Assembly (NCBI RefSeq): GCF_000340215.1
Contig: NW_006921541.1
Location: forward strand, 3,073,527 to 3,137,526
Direction of reading: 5' to 3'
Length of the DNA stretch: 64,000 bases
Origin: Pseudocercospora fijiensis CIRAD86
Taxonomy: Eukaryota; Ascomycota; Dothideomycetes; Mycosphaerellales; Mycosphaerellaceae
A program made the position numbers and the translations under genes. Of the stretch, positions 1 through 12,500 are shown one piece after another; within the stretch, counting starts at the first letter, position 1; every line of letters begins with the position of its first letter. Below the pieces are notes generated by a model that was given only the letters and a program-made list of their open reading frames with translations, did no database searches and had not been told where the DNA came from.

Positions 1-1785
1 GCTATCGTAGAGTTTAGTAGGTCGGAGGCTATACGGTTAAGCTAATAGACTAGTATCTAAGTATCGATTTCTAGGCGAAAGAATATACTAAAGAGCTATA
101 GTTGGAACTTTTTTAGAGCCTTATAGACTCCTAGGCATTTACGCTTGCTAGTATTATATCGGGCCTCGATCGGTTTCTATAGTCCTAAGTCGTACCTAAT
201 AGGATAACGTAAGGATAGATCCTTACGGTTATACTATATTAGTATCTCGCTATAGCCTTCCCTACTCGAGTCGATAGCAATAATAATTAAACCCGCACCC
301 TCTAAGTAGTTAATAGATATAAGTGTAGGTGCGCTAACGAGTGCCTTAGTTACCGTATCCTTAGCCGCTTAGTAAACAGAAGTCTATTCGAACTTAGCAT
401 CCTTCTTAAGTAGGGCGTATAAGGGCTTATATACTAACGCAAAGTTCTCGACCTAGATGCGGAAGTAGGAGACTACTCTAAGCTAGGTTCGGACATCCTT
501 CTAATAGATAGGATCCGGCTAGGACACTATCTTTAGGACCCGTGTATTATTAGAATAGCGGCCGTTCTTATCGGTTACAAACCCGACAATGTTTATTCGT
601 TTATATAGGAGCTAAAGCTTTTCTCTATAGACGGTTAGATTAGCTCGCTCTAGGTCGTAGAGGACACTATCGAGGTTCTAGATATATTCGAGAAAGAACC
701 TACGGATACTAGGCTCTACTTCTTTATTATCGTACCTAGTTTTAGGGCCCTTAACGCCGATGTCGTCGAGGAAAGGTAACGCTATATAGGAGATATAAGC
801 CGCGAGGACTTGGTTTATAATACGAACGAACTAGGCTACTAAGTTAGTCGCCCCTTAGGGAAGAGTAGTTTGTCTATAGAGCCTAAGAGGCGTCTCGAAA
901 CTAGTAAGGTCGCGGCTATTAGGGTAGAGAGGGATCTAGTCGTAGCCCGAGAAAACATTAACTAGTAAGGCTACAATATAGTTAGTAAAAGCTTCCGAGA
1001 ACCTATTAGTCTCTAGGGGAAGGTTAGCATCTCTAATCGTAACTACGTTAAACTTTTATATAGCGTTAATTAGACGGTACTTCTTTAGTTCCCTAGGAGC
1101 TGTTTTCTTTTAAACTAGGAAGTATAGATTGCAATACGAGGTATAGGAAGGCTTAAGTATACCGGCCTTTACGCGCTACTATATTATATCCTCGACTATA
1201 CCTCGTAGGCTTAGGTTTAGCTTAAAACCTAGGTAGGCCTAAGGCTTATATTCGATTGTTCGGATTTTCTATAGAGGGGCAACCTCTAGATTAATTCTAC
1301 CTAGGTAAGTAAAGTTATATACTAATACGGCTTCGCGATTGTATAGAAGCTCGTATAGTAGGTCTAGTTTAAGTTCCGAAAGCTCTATACTAGGTTTAAT
1401 CTTCGTAAGCCTTTCCGGTATTAGCCTTTAACCCCTAGGAATAGTAGAGAACTTTTTAGTAATATATCTCTAGTCGTACGGACTATCCCTAGGTAGCAAT
1501 ATTGCTTCCTAATTAAGACACTTTTGTCGCTAGTTAGGATTCCCGCTAGGATTAGACCTATCGGTAATGTATACGCTGCCTTTTACGGGCTTAATCTTAT
1601 TAGCTACCCTCTTATATAGGGTATAGATACTAATCGATTATCGAACCCGAGCTCGTTCTCTTTGTCGCTAGGCCTAGAGATTGGCGTAATAAAACAGTAT
1701 ATAAACCTCTTTAGAAGTCTCCTTAAGTCGATAGGTATATAACTAGTAGTCCTAATTTATAACGCCGGCGAAAACGTTAGATTCG
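1..1785 (-). pseudogene. F1 pol fragment (N-terminal region and reverse transcriptase), RIP-degraded
   Basis: This is the minus-strand counterpart of F2 pol and encodes the N-terminal pol region and most of the reverse transcriptase up to the window edge. The RT active-site box reads PFLDDIG around 765-785, so both catalytic Asp residues survive here, whereas F2 has FLND. TAG and TAA replace Trp and Gln at many places, so no protein is expected. RNase H and integrase lie beyond the left edge. Pol is separated from gag by a palindrome at 1786-1810 and lies in a different frame from gag. Confidence 0.82.
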
Positions 1786-1810
1786 TAATAATACCCCCGG
1801 GGTAGTATTA
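1786..1810. repeat. ORF-boundary palindrome between gag and pol (F1)
   Basis: This is a near-perfect palindrome around ATACCCCCGGGGTAGTAT, one of nine copies in the window. It lies exactly between the gag and pol reading frames of F1, as at 44103 in F2. An RNA copy would form a stable hairpin. Its function is unknown. Confidence 0.8.
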
Positions 1811-4800
1811 GGCTCGCGCTCTAATTAGTTAGTTCGGGTAGACCCGCGTCCGGTAATAATACTTGCGATAGTATTATTACCTTAACTTGTATAGTAGGCG
1901 GTCGTTGTATTATACTCGCTATCGCTTCGAGCATTCGTCTTCTTAGTATAGAATCTAGAAACTTGCCTTAACGTACGGAGCGGCGCACTTCTAGAAATAA
2001 CCTATTTAAGCTATACTAACTTATAGCGCAGATTGCCGGTCTTATAACCGCGCCGTAGCGTTTCCCGAAGACCGTCTAGAAGCAGTAAGGATATCCTCGT
2101 AGGACTTGTAGCTAGTATTGCCGATATAACTAGTAAATACGACTCGGTTGCCCTTCTAGTTAGCGATAGTTCCCTCCTAGGAGCTATCGTCGTAGTTGCG
2201 CTAGATACTACGAGTTATACGAGACTATAGTTAACCTAGAATAATTAGCGTGTTTAGGTCGGCGGCAATCTAGAAGGTAAAGGAAAAGCATATACCGAAG
2301 GCGTCTACTATAACATTATAGTAGGCACCTACTAGCGCAACCTCCCTATTTACTCCCTATATACCGAAGGAAATGTCTCTATTTATCGGTAGCCTAAGTT
2401 GTTTAGCCTAACGCTTACTTATAATAAGTAACTCTAAACTATTATTAAGCATTGCTAGCATCTACTAACTATAGCTTCTAATAGTAACTTAAATATAGAT
2501 AGTAGGAACGACGGCGAAGGAACGAGTAACTACGGAAAGGTCTATATTATTAGGGATAGAGTAAAGTTCCTTAGGTCGAGGAGGTCCTACTCGACCGATT
2601 TGTTAGCTAGTAAATCGGATAGCCTTAATAGAAACTAAAACTAGAGTAGGGTCGGTATTATTACTATCCCCTCGGCCTATCTCTTTAACCCCCTCTTCGT
2701 TAGTATTATCGATAGTTTCTTAGTTTTCGTAGGTTACCGATTCGCCTTCTGCTAACTCCTAGGCACCTAAAGAAAATTTAGGAAGGAACTATAGAAAGGA
2801 GACATCGATATAGTCTTCTCGTCCCTGTTTTCTTTAGAGGGTAGCGAGGTCCTTTATAAAGGTAGTATCGTTAGGGATCCGGCTCTAGAACAGATTAGTA
2901 GGCAAACCGTATACTAGTAGCTCTCCTATAGATATATTAGATTTAAGGTCTAGGAACTATAAAGCCTAGAAGAGAGCGTTTGCCTTTGTGTCTATAGAGT
3001 TAGCTAGGCTAGCACTATACTTGTTTATATACCTATTAAAGCGAAAGCTCTTTAGATCGGATAACTTCCGCTTATAGGCCGGTAGATTAGCCGGGCCTAG
3101 GGTACTACTAATATTAGTAGCAATATCTTCTATATCGACCTCTAGAGTCTCTAGGACGACTAGGCTCTCTATAGGTAGGGTACTAGGTATAGTGCTAGGT
3201 GCGGTACTAGATCGGGTAGCGCGGTCTGTAGCTATCTAGAGAGTCTTAGTTTTAGCGGTTAACTCTCGTTATTGTTTAGCCTTGTCGGCCGCCTTGTTCT
3301 TTAATATCCTAGTAGGGGCTGCCGTACTAGGGCAAGTAGGGTTCTACGGGCTCTTGCCCTTGTTTTAGGACTAGGTTTAGGATCTTATAGTAGCGTAGAC
3401 ATCTATACTATTCTTAGTAACCGCGTGAACGTTAGTAACTGCGTCCGGGTCCTAAGAAACAAAGTTTACTTTAACGGGCTCGGTAGTACCGTTACTACTT
3501 CGCTCCTTAACCTATTTAGCCCTAACCTTCTAAGTTTCTCGTTTAGTAATAGCGGCGAGGGTACTATTCCTAGTGTCCTTAAATTCGATCTTGCCGCTAT
3601 ACTTCTTTTCTAGAAGGGTCTTTAGCTAAGGCAGCTTCGGGGCTCTCCGATTCTATTCGAAATCAATCTTGTCGCTAGTATCTATATAGTAGAAGCGACT
3701 ATTTACTTACATAATAAGCTTCCTATTAAGAAGCTCTTTCTAGACTAGGTAGGACGATTAGATATATTTATAACCGCCGCACATCTAGCACTTGCTATCT
3801 AGGTTAGAATAGATCTTCCGTATAGCGTAGATATCTACTAAAGGGGCTTTAGGGTAGTTACGGTCTGAAACCTAGTAGACTAGTAGTATATCGCCTAGTA
3901 TAGTAGTATCGATAACTTCCCTAACTCGTTATAATGCCTTCGTATTTAGGTTAAGTCGGGCTAGGGATTCGGCTAAGTCCGTAACGTCTTAAGAGTACTT
4001 AGTAATAGTAGGAGTTACGGTCTTAGGACTACTTTACGATTTAGGGAGGAACTTAGGTCCCTTACTTCCTAAGGCTTCTTTTCTAACCTACGCTAGGTTA
4101 TTCTAGTTTTCGCTATAGATAAACTTCCTCGTATCGGCGGTACTATTAATATCGGCCTTAATATATACTAGGACCTCTTTGTATTTCCTAAAGCTCTTAG
4201 GATCGGCCTCGCTAAGCTTATAGCGACGGAAGACACGCTAAGCTATAGGCTACGGCAATCCCTAGAGGAGTAGCCTCGTTCTCTAAGAGTTTTCGAGGTT
4301 ACTCTACTCGATACCGTCCGCTAACTCGACAAATTCGCGGACGTACCCCTTTAGGTCGTTATCCTTAGTACGCCTTACTAAGTAAAGGGCCTCGAGCTAC
4401 GCGCGACTACTTTTAATACGACGGCTATCGCGCTCCTAATACTCCCTTAGAAAAGCTAACTTAAAGGTCTCCTAGTTAGTATTAGACTTATCGTCCTTTT
4501 CTAGGTAGCTAACTAGGGTTCTAAGGGTTCGGTAAAGCTTAGTACTAGTAGTCCTCGTAAGGGACCGGATCTTATACTAGTCGGACTCTCTATCGAGCTC
4601 GTACTTAATTAAGCCTTCCTTAAAACGCTCTATATATACTATAGCGTTCTATCCTTCGAATAAGGGATTTATACTACTCCCTAGTTCTAGCGGGCGACGC
4701 TTATTTTAACGAAGAAGCTTAGTTTGCTTCTCTATTATCTTTATAAGGATAGTATAGAGTGCCTCTAGCGTAGAGGGCGTAGGAGGCTTACTTATATTAA

Positions 4801-4912
4801 CTAGTCGCCGCCTAATTTCTTCGTTAATAGGATTAGGGGCGGTTTCGGATTTAGAGGATTCCGCTAATTCTTAATGCTCGTTTTCGCTAGAGCTAGAGCT
4901 TATTCGATTGTT
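1811..4912 (-). pseudogene. F1 gag (with protease-like C-terminus), RIP-degraded
   Basis: This minus-strand reading frame is colinear with F2 gag (44130-47215). The N-terminus is Ser/Glu-rich, followed by a Gag core, a Lys/Arg/Pro-rich middle and an aspartic-protease-like segment near the 3' end. Gag would form the particle shell and the protease would process the polyprotein. Breaks are almost all TAG or TAA at Trp or Gln positions. The start is set by analogy with F2, because no clear ATG survives. The assignment rests on comparison with F2 and on position before pol. Confidence 0.72.
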
Positions 4913-5716
4913 ATAAGATAGTTAAAATGAAATGCTATATTTAAATAAAATGCTATATAAATGTGTTTTTAGTGTCTTTAGTTTATTTAGTTTATTGTAA
5001 TATTGCTATATAAGAGAGTAGTATATTAGGCTGTTCTCTCCTAGTATTACCCCCGGGGTAGTATTAGGATTTAGCCTCCTAGGGGTCGCCTAATTACCTC
5101 TAGGAGCTTAGTTTAGTAAATTTTAGATAAAAGCCGCTCGGAGGGAGAGACTGCAATCTCTGTTTATACCTAGATCCTAGAAACTAGCTCGTATCTCCTT
5201 TAGCTAGGTAGGGGGCGGTAGCCTTCTTTTTCTAGTAGAAGGCTAAGCACTATCTAAGCGAGGCTACGAACCTAGGAACGCCCTACCCGATTAATAGGGG
5301 ACTCCCCGGCTATCCGACCTATAATCCGTACTTGCTATTAATTAATAGTCTTAGCAAACTAAGCAAGGCCGATAGGTAATTAGTCTATCTCCTCCTTAGG
5401 CGGGGCTTATCTCGAGTAAGCGGTACTAAATAGGTCTTCGACTTAGAGCCGAGTCCTTAGAAGCTAGCTATAGTTATAGACTAGGCCCTAAGCTATAATA
5501 GTCCTAAGGGTTTGTAGCTTTTCGGGGTTAAAGAGATGCCCTCGTTAAGAAGTTTCTTCGCTTATCGTAATAGCCTCTCGAGATACTTCTATATCGTCTA
5601 TATCGTAGGCTCTTATCGTGCCCTCGCTCTAGTTATAGCTATTCGTACCCTAGGACTACCTTCGACATACCCGAACCTATTAGATATAAAGAGATAGCCC
5701 TACCTTCGGCTCTAAT
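4913..5716 (-). other. F1 5' leader, non-coding, with palindrome at 5042-5066
   Basis: About 800 bp lie between the 5' LTR and gag with no reading frame I can support. A copy of the ORF-boundary palindrome lies at 5042-5066, about 130 bp upstream of the gag frame. The segment matches 47216-48023 in F2. The bases just inside the LTR (minus strand, ATTAGAGCCGAAGG) could be a RIPed tRNA primer-binding site that began TGG; this is tentative. Confidence 0.65.
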
Positions 5717-5727
5717 AAAGGACGCAA

Positions 5728-5759
<32 letters not shown>

Positions 5760-6004
5760 TAGTAATAGTATAGGCAACCGAGGGTAATATAACCTATAAC
5801 AATATAGGCAGCTATGTTTAGTATAATAGGATAATAAGATCGTTACTTAGGCTAATAACTAGAGCCCTGTAATATAGGCATTATAGAAGTGTAATATAAA
5901 CAATATACTATACGAGGTTAGTACTCTATCTACAATATAGAAGGAGGCCTCTTATATAGGCTTAAAACTCAGCCTAGGTATATAGGGCCGGTTACTAGCT
6001 AATA
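5717..6004 (-). repeat. F1 5' LTR (288 bp)
   Basis: It matches the two 278-bp LTRs of F2 (36047-36324 and 48024-48301). On the minus strand it starts TATTAGC (from TGTTAGC) and ends CGTCCTTT. It is about 10 bp longer because an ACT trinucleotide run has expanded (about 5732-5761). Confidence 0.9.
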
Positions 6005-6970
6005 TTGTTATCGTTACTATGCCTACAAAAACAGCCTTACCTATACTATAGCCTAAGGCTAGAACGTACTACGCTAGCTAGGTCAAAAGATTAAGCCGTT
6101 CGAAAGGCTTAAGGCTTAAAAGATTAAGCGATTAGTAGACTAACTAAGGGCAAAAATATAGAGCTAAGCTAGCTAGGGTCGATCTTACGGATAATAGGTT
6201 ACTCCTCGATCTTTCCGACTCTTTAAGCGAGGCGAACCTTAACTACTGCACTTATAATAGCCTTTACTTATAGAAACTAGACGAACTGTGTTTTTAAAAA
6301 GATAAGATTAATTAACAATTAAAGGCTACTAAACCTAGCTAATTAGGGCTAGCGAAACTACGAACAATAATAGCCCTCGTAATAATAAGAACAATCCCTC
6401 GGAAGCGGACATTTCTAGGTCTTTTAGAGTAGACGCAAAGAACTCGAATAACATTACTTAGAACGGAGGTAGTACTATAATACCTCGTACGTCTATCTAT
6501 TATAGTAGGGAAGACGCGCCTATATTATAATTAGTCGATAGCCCTTAATTCTTATAGCTATATATTACTTTATTATATATAAGGATAGCGTAGTTAGAGT
6601 TAAGCATTGTATTATATTCGAAGGTAAGGTTTGATATAGTTATATAATTAGGTAGTTAAGCGTTTAATTTAGCGCGGCTAAATAGCGCAATTAATCTACT
6701 AAGTTAGCGGTAATAGAGGTTAAGGTCGGAGTATAGATAGGCTACGAGGGCGCGGCCTTTAGAAGGGAAGCGTGTATTAGGGCTAAAGACGCTATACGTA
6801 ATTAGTATATAACTAGGCCGAGTAAAGCTAGGGTCTCGATGCCTTAGGCAGGGCTTAGCGCTTAGCATTAGGCCAACTTGCCTACCCTCCTCCCTCTCCT
6901 CCTAGGTCCTTATCGAATACTACTATACCTACTACTATCCTATCTACCTACTAATATAACCCCTATTACA
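6005..6970 (+). mobile_element. C: 3' end of an A-family retrotransposon (3' non-coding region and 3' LTR)
   Basis: It aligns with the last 1 kb of element A (about 13860-14850): a non-coding tract, a purine-rich stretch (agaagggaagcg) and a 196-bp LTR at 6775-6970. The LTR ends in ACA, so this is a true 3' end. F1 inserted here, and the rest of C lies beyond F1, outside the window. The DNA after the LTR (6971 on) is hAT transposase, so C entered the hAT element. It contains no coding sequence. Confidence 0.85.
6775..6970 (+). repeat. 3' LTR of C (196 bp)
   Basis: It starts TATTAGGGC and ends cctattaca, matching the 197-bp LTRs of A. It is preceded by a polypurine tract. The flanking 5 bp after it are aaaca; the matching left TSD is outside the window. 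Confidence 0.85.
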
Positions 6971-7732
6971 AAACAGCACTTAATAGGATTTATATTAGCT
7001 TTAATTTCTAGACCTCTAGCAATAGCCTTACTCTTACTAGTATTATTGTTTACTTTATTAATAATACTAGCAAGATCTGCAACTTTCTACTAGGCTTACC
7101 TACTTACTATAGAGCTGATTTAGGAATAAAGATTGCTAATACTATAGCTAGGATTCTTTCCTACTAGCAGATCTATAACAAGCTTAGTTAGCTTACTTCT
7201 AATAATACTACTAACAATAATATAGCACTTTAGTATCTTGCTACTAAATTCGACTTTAATCCTATTAGGAGGAGAGTACGCTATATTAGTTATATCTTTA
7301 ATCTTGTTACTAGAAGTCTACTACTAGGGATTGCACCCTTAGAGGAACTATTATCTAAATAGCTTGTATTAGCTAAAGATAACAAGCTAATATTAGATAT
7401 CTAGAGGAAGAGAGGATATGTTAGCAAGCTTTATAACATTATTTTCTATATTAGTAGATTAGTTTAAAGGATAGAGTATTTCTAGAAGCTTTAGCAAGAT
7501 GTAATACTAGCTAGTTATTAAATAACATTAGTTATCTATGCTTTAGTCAAAGATAATAATACCCGCTAGAATAGTATCTTTATAATAATCTTAACAGCTA
7601 TTTAGCTAGAGTCTACTATTAATTAATTTATTATTAAAGAGAGGAGGAAATAGGACAAATATAAAACTAATTAGAAGATTAAGAATTGGTATAAGGCTAG
7701 GCTAAGTAGAAAGAAGAAGGAGATACTATTAA
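6971..7732 (+). pseudogene. hAT-family transposase, middle part (catalytic core), RIP-degraded
   Basis: hAT transposases cut and paste their own element using an RNase H-like DDE core. Allowing for RIP, the frame shows features of fungal hAT proteins. Around 6985-7017 is a RIYISFNF*TS-type motif (family: hISfDlWTS). Next come a region matching the 'GLR..H...i' strand and a motif around 7275-7315 whose form is RRVRYISYIFNLV (family: RRIRCIGHVINL, with Cys and His turned to Tyr). A later N-T-R-(Trp stop) motif at about 7555-7575 fits the conserved NTRWNS. The N-terminal part is missing because C lies in front of it. The reading continues after element A at 14851. All stops are TAG/TAA at Trp or Gln positions. 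Identification is from motif recall, not a search. Confidence 0.75.
7728..7732. repeat. TSD of element A, left copy (attaa)
   Basis: Five bp directly before the left LTR of A. The right copy at 14851-14855 reads atcaa; the single difference is a CA-to-TA change, as RIP would make. Confidence 0.8.
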
Positions 7733-7929
7733 TGTTAGGGCTAAAGAGGCTACACGTAATTGGCATGTAACTAGGCCGAGTAAAGCCAGGGTCTTAATGC
7801 CTCAGGCAGGGCTTGGCGCTTGGCGTTAGGCCAACTCTCCTGCCTTCCTCCCTCTCCTCCTAGATCTCTATCGAATACTAAACTGATTCACTACCACCCT
7901 ATCTACCTACTAATATAACCCTTTTTATA
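7733..7929 (+). repeat. 5' LTR of A (197 bp)
   Basis: It starts TGTTAGGGC and ends ctttttata (from ...caca). It is the same length as the 3' LTR. The primer-binding-site candidate begins at 7930. Confidence 0.93.
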
Positions 7930-8149
7930 TAGTATTCGATCCACCCTTTAAGGGTAGTAGCTAGATAGTCCTTATTTCAAGCTTTTAGCGGTATAGCTAC
8001 GAAAACTATCGATTTAACTATATTACGCCCGAAGAACGGGACCTACACGTACTATTCTATCGAAACAACCGTACTAATCATTAAGCAAGGCCTTCTATAC
8101 GGCCTATTACACTAAGTCAATTATACTAGGCCGATATCTACTAATTCCG

Positions 8150-9563
8150 CTACATCCGTATCTTAGGGGCTAATAATACATTATTAGTGCCGCCCCTTAC
8201 AATAGCCGGTTTATTACGAAACAACAACCGTGCTGCCGCTAGTAGCGCTAGCAACGACAATGCTAGTAGCATAGTGCCTGCTAAAGTGCCTACTAAAGTG
8301 CCTACTAGAGCACCTACTAAAGTGCCTCCTACTAAAGAGCCTGCCGGAGAGCCTGTTAAAGAAGAACCTATAATTCTAGGTAATGATCTAGAATTGCCTG
8401 TTAACGACATTCTTAACAACATTGTCAATCGACGATATAGCTAACTAGCCTTTAGTCCTTAACTAGTAGGGAGACTTCAAGAAGCTACCTAAAACAGGCT
8501 TACTGCCCTACGTTAAGAACAATAGCTAAAGGATAACCTCCTCGAAATTCGCCGCCTTTAGGAGGCCCTAACAACTAATACTAAGTCGATAGCGGGACCT
8601 TCCTTACTATTAGTCCTAGTCTAGAAGAAGGATACTAAACTCAAGGACTGCACCGTGTTTAATAGCTCTAGTCGAAAGCAGTACAACGACTACATTCGTA
8701 ACTGTAAGCTTAACTAACGAAACGCACTAAGGGCTCTACCAAATGACTATTCACTAGTCGTCTATACTATGCAGTATATCGACGGCGACCTAAAACGCAC
8801 CTAGGATAACCATTTTGACTCCCTTAATAACTAGACTGCTGTTTAGTAGCAGACCTACAAAACCATTATGCTAGACACCCTTAGAAACCCTATACTAAGG
8901 CAACAATACGCTTAGGACTAGTACCTTCGAGCTAAACAAAAGACTAATTAATCGGCTCGCTTATTTAAGGCCTATTTAAAGACCCTCGAAGACGACCTCC
9001 CGACTAAAACTAATTCTATCTAGATCTCCGAAATACGCCCTAAATTAAGATAGGAATTGGTCCTTAAATTGGACCGCCGCCGTGTGTTTAAACAGGCCAA
9101 TCTTATACGCATTCAATTTATAGTCGAAGTCGAAACTGCTAAACGAGCTATCTAGCTCTAGTAACGACTAGAATTAAGGATCCGACCTACTAGCAACCGT
9201 AGCAACCGTAGCCGCGGAGGAAATCAAGGTTCCTACTAAGACAATAACGCTAATAGTAGGAATAGTAACAACGACCGTAGAAGAAGCCGTAGCCGGCGGC
9301 TATATAGAGGAGGCCGTAACAGGGGCCGTAGAAGGGGCTCGTATCCCTATAGTACTAATCGCTCGGCTAACAATAGCGGCAATAGCTATAGCAATCCCCT
9401 AACCGGGCTAAAGTGCTTCAATTGTAATAGTACTAGCTATCTACTAGGCTAATGCGACAAACCTAAGGACTAGGCCCGAATCGACCGTACTACCGCTAAG
9501 CACCGAAAGCACCTTTTAGCAGCTAACGCTACCCCTATAGGCCAACCTTCGAAAAAAGAGTAA
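8150..9563 (+). pseudogene. Gag of element A, RIP-degraded
   Basis: Gag frame of A. It opens with an Ala/Ser/Asn-rich part and a run of tandem VPTK-like repeats (about 8275-8340). A capsid-like core full of TAG/TAA follows, then an Arg/Gly/Asn/Ser-rich basic tract (about 9180-9370). A CX2CX4HX4C zinc knuckle lies at 9414-9455 with the His turned to Tyr (tat at 9438) and a Gln to TAA. Gag packages element RNA into particles. The frame ends with TAA at 9561, just after an A-rich run (9552-9557). Pol is in the -1 frame. No ATG is left at the expected start, so the start is approximate. Confidence 0.85.
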
Positions 9564-9599
9564 GCGCCGCACTAACTGTTAGCCTCGTACGGCGTAAGA

Positions 9600-12500
9600 C
9601 TATCGACATTGTGCTAGCTATAACACGCCCCTACCTTGTATAGGACACGAAGGGCACTAGCTATTAAACCAAGGTTATGCTAGATCTAGGAAATTCAGTT
9701 AGTGCCCTTATTAGCTATCGCCTAGCTAAGCAATTAGACCTTCGACAACTGCCGAGGACTAACCTACCAACCCTTGCTTGGTTTAATAACGCTCGGCACT
9801 TAACCTATAGGGCCTACTATATTCCTATAGCCCTAAAGGACGACCTCGGAAATGAACGCCTACTAGACTTTACTACCTACGTAGTAGATATAGACTACCT
9901 GTATAGGGGAGCTACTATTGTTATTAGCAACCCTGTTCTTAAGCATTATGCTATAGTTATAGACTTAGGCAGTCAATAATAGCGATTTAGAATCGCTAAG
10001 AGAGAGGACATTAAATACATCGACATTAGCGAGTGTCCTAATAATATTAGGGTCCTGTTTATTAGCAACCTAACACCTGCCTTAGCTAATCCGATAGCTA
10101 ATCTTCTCGGTAGAGATAACGATAAACCTGTGCCCCCTAATAGTATAGATCCTAAACAACTTGAGCGCATACCTAAACCTATTCGAGAGACCTATATTAA
10201 TGTGTTTAAACACTACTTAGCATCGACATTGCCTATATTTAAAGAGATAGACTATAAGATTGACATTATAGAAGGCAAAGAGGTTCCTTTTGGTCCCCTC
10301 TACAACCTTAGTAAACGAGAGCTCGCTATATTACGTAAGTACCTAGAGGAAAACCTAGCTAACGGTCGCATTCGGTATAGTAACAGCCCTGCTAGTGCAC
10401 CTATCCTGTTCGTACTAAAGAAGGATAGCGGCCTACGCCTGTATATCGACTATCGTAGGCTTAATACTATTACTATTAAAGACCGCTGTCCACTTCCGCT
10501 TATTAACGAGACCCTCGATCGCCTTTCTAGCGCTTACTACTATACTATATTAGATATTAAGGATGCATACTATCGTATCCGCATCCGTAAGGGCGATAAA
10601 TAGAAAATAGCCTTTCGCACTCGTTATAGCTATTTTAAGTACTTAGTTATACTATTTAGGCTAGCTAATGCCCCTACTACATTCTAGTCCTATATCAATC
10701 GGGCCCTTTCGGGCCTATTAGACTATCTCTGTGTAGTTTACCTAGATAACATCCTAGTTTATACACATTTACCTAATATTGCAGAACACTAGGCCGTAGT
10801 ACGTAAGGTCCTCGACCGCCTACGAGCCTATAGATTGTATTACAAGCCTTCTAAATGCACCTTTGCTGCTAAAGAGGTGTTATTCCTCGGCTTCCTCGTA
10901 TTAACTAAGGGTGTTAAGGCTAATCCTAATCGGATCAAGACTATTACTAAATGGCCTGTTCCTACGTTAATTAAGGAACTATAGTCGTTCCTCGGTTTTG
11001 CTAACTTCTATCGCCGATTTATTAAGGGCTATTCGAGGCATGTAATACTACTAACTGAGCTTACTAAAACCAAGGCTAACCCGTCTAGAGAATTCAAATG
11101 GACCGACAAGACATAAGCCGCTTTTAACGGTCTAAAGAAGCGATTTACTAAAGTCCCCTTATTGCACCATTTCGTGCTAAGCAAACAGATCCGAATTGAG
11201 ACTAACGCTTCATAGTTCGCTGTATTAGCTATTATGTTACAGCAGGCTAATAACACCTACTAGCACCCGATTGCCTTCTTCTCGAGGAAGATAATTAATA
11301 CTAAACGTCGCTACGAGACCTACGAGTAAGAGCTCCTAGCTATTATCGAGGCCTTTAAGCATTAGAGGCACTACCTCGATAGGGCTCAACATATAATACA
11401 GGTCTATACAGACTATAACAACCTCCGTAGTATTACTAAGGTTACTAGGGTTATAGGTCGATAGGCTAGATAGGCCGTCTACCTCGCCGGGTTTGATTTT
11501 AATGTGTTATACCGGCTAGGCGTAAGTAACCCTGCCGATAGCCTATCGAGGCGACCTAATTACGACAGCGAGACCTAATATATTAATTCTTTGTTTCTAA
11601 CCCTGTAGTATAAGATTGCTATAGCCCGTGTTGTTAATAAGCAAGCGTAGGATAAGCGGCTTACCGGACTCCGCGACGGCTTAAAGCATATTAATACTCT
11701 TACTATATTAATAGTGCGTGTTAAGGCAAGGGCTAAGGACACAGATAGGAGAAGTTATAATAACTCCCTAGTCGATATCGCTATATACAGTAATAGCGAT
11801 TAAAGCACTAATATAGTTAATCCGGCTGCTAGTGCTATTAGATGCATACAATGCGTACCTCGTTTAACAGCGAGGGTGCTATTAAATAACCTTATAAATA
11901 GGGATAGTTAATCGTTTATAGATGAGCTATTACGTGCTTAGCAGAGGGACGCCTTTGCTGCTAAACGTATCGACAAGCTTGTAAGTAGGCGAACGACTCG
12001 ATCTAGCAAGAGTAACTAGTCGGTCGATAACAAAGGTTATTTGAAGTTTAAGGGCAGATACTATGTCCCCGCTAAACATTCGATCCGATAAGAACTTCTC
12101 AAGCGACACTATAATAGTAAGCTTGCCGGTTACTATAGTATAGAGAGGTCGCACGAGCTACTATCGCGCACATACTACTAGCTAAATAGTAAGCGGGACA
12201 TAAAGGAATACGTTAATACGTGTGCCGTATGCTAACGTATTAAGGCACTAAAGCATTAGCCTTTTAGCGAGTTGTCCTCCTTACTAATCCCTTACAAGCC
12301 ATTTGCAGAGCTTATAATAGACTTTATTACAGGCCTTCCGCCTGCTAAACGTAGGGGCAGCAAGGACGTATATAATGCTATCCTTATTATAGTAGATCGA
12401 TTTACTAAAGGCGCTCGATACATCCCGGCGCGTAAGGATTGGACTGCTATTAATATAGTAGAGGCGCTATAGACTAACATCTTCTATACCTATTAGGGAA

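Larger units (their letters stand above)
1..6004 (-). mobile_element. F1: Ty3/gypsy LTR retrotransposon, 3' part cut by window edge
   Basis: This is a minus-strand LTR retrotransposon, entering from the left edge inside pol and running right through gag and a leader to its 5' LTR. It matches F2 (about 42300-48301) base for base over long stretches, apart from CA/TA and TG/TA differences, so the two are copies of one family. The right end abuts a fragment of element C, so F1 inserted into C. The 3' LTR and its TSD lie outside the window; the 5 bp after the 5' LTR are ttgtt. RIP has put stops throughout. Family (Ty3/gypsy) follows from the RT and Gag in the same frame positions as F2. Confidence 0.9.

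Noticed and set aside
8150..8428. Minus-strand Leu/Gly-rich frame resembling a membrane protein
   Set aside because: Antisense of the tandem repeat tract in A gag; the mirror frame occurs in B (56382-56612).
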